Positions 5,994-9,278 of a stretch of 9,278 bases of DNA are shown piece by piece. The stretch comes from Neisseriaceae bacterium (GTDB lineage Bacteria > Pseudomonadota > Gammaproteobacteria > Burkholderiales > Neisseriaceae): assembly GCA_030151665.1 (NCBI GenBank), contig JASLDB010000085.1:1-9278 (forward strand), in the 5' to 3' direction. A program made the translations under genes and the position numbers. The notes below the pieces were generated by a model. That model saw only the letters and a program-made list of their open reading frames with translations. It searched no databases and was not told the DNA's origin. Numbering within the stretch: position 1 is the first letter of the stretch; each line of letters opens with the position of its first letter.

Positions 5994-6040
5994 GTCTCTA
6001 TGCAGGTGAGTACCTAAAGATGGGATATTGGAATAAGCAA

Positions 6041-6071
6041 AAAAAAGCCTGATACAATATCAGGCTTTTTT
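6041..6071. terminator. Bidirectional terminator between folB and lgt
   Basis: A 14-bp perfect stem, six A's (6041-6046) plus GCCTGATA (6047-6054) against TATCAGGC (6058-6065) plus six T's (6066-6071), has loop CAA. It is symmetric, so it can end folB transcripts on one strand and lgt transcripts on the other. Confidence 0.93.
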
Positions 6072-6082
6072 AATGTTAAAAC

Positions 6083-6946
6083 TTACACTGTTTTGCTTAC
6101 TTTGGCTTTCTTGCCAAAATAACAGAATAACACCACACCCAAAATAATCATGGGTAAACTTAACCATTGTCCCATAGATAGGTTCATCGCCAATAAGCCG
6201 AGGAAATCATCGGGTTCGCGGGCAAATTCGGCAATAAAACGGAACACACCATATCCACCCAAGAAAACGGCGGATACTTGTCCTGTTGGGCGGGGCTTTT
6301 TCGAAAATAGCCAAACAATCACAAATAAGGCAATGCCTTCTAAGGCAAATTGATACAGTTGAGACGGGTGGCGTGGCAACATATTGTACTGTGCAAAAAA
6401 GTTAGCCAGTTCTGGGTATTTGCCAATGACGCTGCTGTCTTCATAATAGGCTTGGGGAAAACCCATGGCCCAAAATGCATCTGGGCTCGTGACACGACCC
6501 CATAATTCACCATTGATAAAGTTACCAATGCGCCCTGATGCCAAACCCAGTGGAACAAGTGGCGCTACAAAATCACCCACTTGAAAAAAGCTGAGTTTGT
6601 TTTTGCGAGCAAAGAGTGCCATTGCCACTAAGACACCCAAGAAACCGCCATGAAACGACATGCCACCTTCCCAGACTTTTAAAATGGCTACTGGATTGCT
6701 TAAATAATCGCCAAACTTGTAAAACAAGACATAGCCCAATCGCCCACCCAAAATGACCCCCAAAATGCCCCATGTTAATAAATCATCCAACATAGTTTTG
6801 GTAAAAACAGTTTGGCCAGTGGCAATGCGGCGTCGACCTAACCAAATAAATAAAGCAAAGCCAACCAAGTAACTGATGGCGTACCAGTGAATACTGATTG
6901 GACCTAGACTAAAAAAGACCGGGTCAAATTGAGGATGTATCAACAT
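6083..6946 (-). CDS. lgt: Prolipoprotein diacylglyceryl transferase Lgt
   Basis: An inner-membrane enzyme that moves diacylglyceryl from phosphatidylglycerol to the lipobox cysteine of prolipoproteins, the first step of lipoprotein maturation. The product is 287 aa from ATG 6946, and about seven membrane segments are visible. Signature elements are intact: HPQFDP at the N-terminus, Tyr26, FHGGFLG with His99 (E. coli His103), GRIGNFINGELWGR (138-151, containing the counterparts of E. coli Arg143 and Asn146), RHPSQLYQ, and RFIAEFARE with the late conserved Arg/Glu. ATG 6946 was chosen because family members begin at M-x-x-HPQFDP and a weak GGGCGA lies upstream. An alternative ATG at 6961 would add MGENN and has no ribosome binding site. 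It diverges from ilvD and has its own predicted promoter. Confidence 0.97.
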   Translation of the reverse strand: MLIHPQFDPVFFSLGPISIHWYAISYLVGFALFIWLGRRRIATGQTVFTKTMLDDLLTWGILGVILGGRLGYVLFYKFGDYLSNPVAILKVWEGGMSFHGGFLGVLVAMALFARKNKLSFFQVGDFVAPLVPLGLASGRIGNFINGELWGRVTSPDAFWAMGFPQAYYEDSSVIGKYPELANFFAQYNMLPRHPSQLYQFALEGIALFVIVWLFSKKPRPTGQVSAVFLGGYGVFRFIAEFAREPDDFLGLLAMNLSMGQWLSLPMIILGVVLFCYFGKKAKVSKTV

Positions 6947-6984
6947 ATTGTTTTCGCCCATTGCGTTAAATGAAAGTTGATAGC

Positions 6985-7015
6985 ATTATAACGGATACTA
7001 CAACTGGATAGACAA
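6985..7015 (-). promoter_or_regulatory. Predicted lgt promoter
   Basis: On the minus strand a perfect TATAAT (6990 down to 6985) is preceded, after a longish 19-bp spacer, by TTGTCT (7015 down to 7010). Transcription would begin near 6978, about 30 nt before the preferred start codon. Confidence 0.45.
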
Positions 7016-7036
7016 GCATTTGTCACAGACTTATTT

Positions 7037-7055
7037 TTTGGACTAGACGTCCAAA
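7037..7055. repeat. Inverted repeat in the lgt-ilvD intergenic region
   Basis: TTTGGAC (7037-7043) and GTCCAAA (7049-7055) are perfect reverse complements around TAGAC. The size and spacing fit a dimeric repressor or activator site, and it lies about 22 bp upstream of the predicted lgt -35. I do not recognise the motif. Confidence 0.45.
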
Positions 7056-7082
7056 TTGGCAGTAAATAATCTACGCCAATGT

Positions 7083-7211
7083 TTTAATGCGATAAAGTTG
7101 CGTTGAACTCACCAAGAGACCCGCCACAAGCGGATAAAATGTGCTATCTTCTATGGATGTAAAGATTTTTTAAATCACTGAAAAACCAAAAGACAAAAAG
7201 TTTACTAAGGA
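7083..7211 (+). promoter_or_regulatory. ilvD upstream region: weak promoter candidates and ribosome binding site
   Basis: Two -10 candidates are visible: TTTAAT (7083-7088) with an extended TG at 7080-7081, and TAAAAT (7135-7140). Neither has a good -35 at normal spacing. The ribosome binding site AAGGA (7207-7211) ends 10 nt before ATG 7222. No attenuator hairpin and no leader peptide rich in Ile/Val/Leu codons was found. Confidence 0.3.
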
Positions 7212-7221
7212 AACAAACACG

Positions 7222-9084
7222 ATGCCACAATATCGCTCGAAAACCTCAACACATGGTCGTAACATGGCAGGCGCACGCGCCTTATGGCGTGCCACCGGCA
7301 TGACAGACAGTGACTTTGGCAAACCTATTATTGCCATCGCCAACTCATTTACCCAATTTGTTCCAGGTCACGTGCATTTGCATAACTTAGGGCAAATGGT
7401 GGCGCGGGAAATTGAACAAGCAGGCGGTATCGCCAAAGAATTTAATACCATTGCCGTGGATGATGGCATTGCCATGGGCCATGGCGGTATGTTGTATAGC
7501 TTGCCCAGTCGGGATTTGATTGCAGACTCAGTTGAATACATGGTCAATGCCCATTGTGCCGATGCTTTGGTGTGTATTTCTAATTGTGACAAAATTACCC
7601 CCGGCATGTTAATGGCAGCCATGCGCTTAAATATCCCAACCATTTTTGTGTCAGGTGGCCCCATGGAAGCGGGCAAAGTGATTGGCATTAGCCAAGAGCC
7701 TCGCAAATTAGACTTGGTGGATGCCATGGTTGATGCTGCCAATGATCAAATTTCAGACGAAGAAGTTGCACAAACTGAGCGTTCTGCTTGTCCAACATGC
7801 GGTTCTTGCTCGGGTATGTTTACGGCAAACTCAATGAATTGCTTAACCGAAGCATTGGGCTTATCGTTGCCAGGCAATGGTTCATTGTTGGCAACCCATG
7901 CCAAACGAAAAGATTTATTCTTGGAGGCTGGTCGTCAGATTGTGAATATGGCCAAGCGTTATTATGAGCAAGATGATGAGTCGGTTTTGCCACGCAATGT
8001 TGCCAATAAACACGCTTTTGAAAATGCCATGTCGCTGGACATTGCCATGGGTGGTTCTACCAATACCATTTTGCATTTGTTGGCGGCTGCCAATGAAGCG
8101 GGTCTGGATTTTAAAATGGCGGATATCGACCGCTTAAGCCGTGGTGTGCCTTGTTTATGTAAAGTGGCGCCTGCGACACAAAAATACCACATGGAAGACG
8201 TGCACCGTGCTGGTGGTGTGATGGCTATTTTGGCTGAGTTGAGTAAAGCTGGATTGCTACACACCGATACGCCAACGGTTCACAGTGCTACTTTGGGTGA
8301 GGCATTGCAAAAATGGGACATCACCCAAAATGAAGCGGGCAGCGAAGCCCATGAGTGCTATTTGGCGGCGCCTGGCGGCATTCGCACCACAGAAGCATTT
8401 AGCCAAAATCGCCAATGGAATAGCTTAGACAGCGATAGAGCCAATGGCTGTATTCGTGATGCAGAACATGCATATTCTAAAGATGGTGGTTTGGCTGTGT
8501 TGTTTGGCAACATTGCCGAACGCGGTTGTGTGGTGAAAACCGCAGGTGTGGATGACAGTATTTTGAAATTCACAGGCCGTGCCCGTATTTTTGAGAGCCA
8601 AGATGATGCAGTGGCTGGTATTTTAGCGGATCAAATTGAAGCAGGTGATATTGTGATTATTCGCTATGAAGGCCCAAAAGGTGGCCCCGGTATGCAAGAA
8701 ATGCTTTATCCAACGTCATACTTAAAATCAAAAGGTTTGGGCAAGGCTTGTGCCTTGTTAACCGATGGTCGATTCTCAGGCGGTACGTCTGGTTTGTCGA
8801 TTGGCCATGCTTCACCAGAAGCAGCTGAAGGCGGAGCCATTGGTTTGGTGGAAGAGGGTGATAGTGTGGTGATTGATATCCCCAATCGCAGTATTCAATT
8901 GCAAGTAAGTGATGAAGAATTGCAGCAACGCCGTGTGGCGATGGAGAGCCGTGGCAAGCAAGCATGGAAGCCTGTTAACCGTGATCGCTACGTTTCTGCT
9001 GCCTTGCGTGCTTATGCTGCCATGACCACAAGTGCCGATACAGGTGCCATTCGCGATGTTAGCCAAGTGGAGCGCCAAGCATAA
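7222..9084 (+). CDS. ilvD: Dihydroxy-acid dehydratase IlvD
   Basis: A cytoplasmic iron-sulfur enzyme that dehydrates 2,3-dihydroxyisovalerate and 2,3-dihydroxy-3-methylvalerate to the keto acids leading to valine, leucine and isoleucine. The 620 residues match the long E. coli-type enzymes. The start MPQYRSKTSTHGRNMAGAR is family-typical. Cluster cysteines are Cys122 in the CDKITPGM motif and the CPTCGSC group (Cys190, Cys193, Cys196). The position that carries a third ligand Cys in plant and mycobacterial [2Fe-2S] enzymes (TPCN) reads VPGH, as in E. coli, so an oxygen-sensitive [4Fe-4S] type is inferred. C-terminal landmarks are GGPGMQEML, LLTDGRFSGGTSGLSIGH and PEAAEGG. It is divergent from lgt. 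No clear terminator follows before the tRNA. Confidence 0.98.
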   Translation: MPQYRSKTSTHGRNMAGARALWRATGMTDSDFGKPIIAIANSFTQFVPGHVHLHNLGQMVAREIEQAGGIAKEFNTIAVDDGIAMGHGGMLYSLPSRDLIADSVEYMVNAHCADALVCISNCDKITPGMLMAAMRLNIPTIFVSGGPMEAGKVIGISQEPRKLDLVDAMVDAANDQISDEEVAQTERSACPTCGSCSGMFTANSMNCLTEALGLSLPGNGSLLATHAKRKDLFLEAGRQIVNMAKRYYEQDDESVLPRNVANKHAFENAMSLDIAMGGSTNTILHLLAAANEAGLDFKMADIDRLSRGVPCLCKVAPATQKYHMEDVHRAGGVMAILAELSKAGLLHTDTPTVHSATLGEALQKWDITQNEAGSEAHECYLAAPGGIRTTEAFSQNRQWNSLDSDRANGCIRDAEHAYSKDGGLAVLFGNIAERGCVVKTAGVDDSILKFTGRARIFESQDDAVAGILADQIEAGDIVIIRYEGPKGGPGMQEMLYPTSYLKSKGLGKACALLTDGRFSGGTSGLSIGHASPEAAEGGAIGLVEEGDSVVIDIPNRSIQLQVSDEELQQRRVAMESRGKQAWKPVNRDRYVSAALRAYAAMTTSADTGAIRDVSQVERQA

Positions 9085-9179
9085 ATTGCATTATTTAAGT
9101 TTTTTAGAGGATGTTTAAAATAAATTCTTTGCAAAAACAAATAATAATGAAATTAATAAAAAAATATGCCAAGCCATGC
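9085..9179. other. AT-rich spacer between ilvD and the tRNA promoter
   Basis: This 95-bp stretch is very AT-rich, with runs of T and A, and holds no open reading frame I can support. No stable hairpin with a T-run was found, so ilvD transcripts may run into the tRNA gene or end by a factor-dependent route. CAAGC (9170-9174) and GCTTG (9178-9182) form a small inverted repeat that runs into the tRNA -35 box. Confidence 0.5.
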
Positions 9180-9207
9180 TTGACAAAATATGGGGTTGCT
9201 ATATAAT
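9180..9207 (+). promoter_or_regulatory. Consensus sigma-70 promoter of tRNA-Asn
   Basis: TTGACA (9180-9185) and TATAAT (9202-9207) both match the consensus fully, with a 16-bp spacer. The predicted start near 9214 is about 5 nt before the mature tRNA end, as expected for a strong stable-RNA promoter. Confidence 0.9.
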
Positions 9208-9218
9208 TCGACTCCTAT

Positions 9219-9278
9219 TCCCTGATAGCTCAGTCGGTAGAGCGACGGACTGTTAATCCGCAGGTCCCTGGTTCGAGC
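9219..9278 (+). tRNA. tRNA-Asn (GTT), 3'-truncated by window edge
   Basis: The first 60 nt of a tRNA are visible: acceptor strand TCCCTGA (9219-9225), TA, D stem GCTC/GAGC (9228-9231, 9240-9243) around AGTCGGTA, an anticodon stem with loop CTGTTAA (9250-9256), and the start of the T arm with GGTTCGAGC. The anticodon GTT (9252-9254) reads the Asn codons AAC and AAT. The outermost anticodon-stem pair is A-C (9245, 9261). The rest of the T arm and the acceptor 3' strand lie beyond the window. Confidence 0.95.

Noticed and set aside
7153..7173. Short frame MDVKIF before ilvD as an attenuation leader peptide
   Set aside because: Only one Val and one Ile codon, no ribosome binding site, and no terminator/antiterminator hairpins follow.
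9085..9179. Insertion sequence remnant or ilvD terminator in the AT-rich spacer
   Set aside because: No terminal repeats, no target duplication, no transposase fragment and no hairpin with a T-run were found.
1..9278. CRISPR array, toxin-antitoxin pair, phage or transposon genes
   Set aside because: No regularly spaced repeats, no small overlapping same-strand gene pair, and no transposase, integrase or phage motifs are visible on either strand.

Overview
The window looks like chromosomal DNA of a Gram-negative, moderately AT-rich proteobacterium. Protein character (AlaS, PlsY, FolB, Lgt, IlvD), the tRNA-Asn sequence and the short intergenic gaps with tight bidirectional terminators suggest a betaproteobacterium close to Neisseriaceae/Neisseriales. 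This is a judgement from memory of family sequences, not from a search. I saw no copy of the classical Neisseria DNA uptake sequence (GCCGTCTGAA) on either strand, so a typical Neisseria is unlikely.

Layout. 1-2100 is the 3' four-fifths of alaS (+), closed by a strong terminator. 2251-3799 is a small patch of genes I cannot name. It holds two convergent genes (2251-2778 + and 2762-3346 -) that overlap by 17 bp and encode proteins of the same build: signal peptide, exported domain with four matching cysteines, C-terminal membrane anchor. Next to them, divergent from the second, lies a gene for a 130-aa multi-pass membrane protein (3407-3799 +). 3987-4889 (+) encodes an exported NodB-type polysaccharide deacetylase-like protein that starts at TTG behind a strong ribosome binding site. 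A bidirectional terminator separates it from plsY (4974-5582, -). plsY and folB (5643-5993, +) diverge from a 60-bp promoter region. Another bidirectional terminator separates folB from lgt (6083-6946, -). lgt and ilvD (7222-9084, +) diverge from a 275-bp region that carries an inverted repeat. The window ends inside a tRNA-Asn gene (from 9219) behind a consensus promoter.

How the genes work together. Most are housekeeping genes with unrelated jobs: translation (alaS, tRNA-Asn), phospholipid synthesis (plsY), folate synthesis (folB), lipoprotein maturation (lgt) and branched-chain amino acid synthesis (ilvD). They are mostly single-gene units, with frequent strand switches and a terminator at two of the three convergent junctions. 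The exception is the convergent paralogue pair, which has no terminator between its genes. That pair, with the neighbouring membrane protein and the deacetylase with its structured leader, is the only part that may hold something undescribed. I saw no mobile element, CRISPR array or recognisable secretion or defence system.
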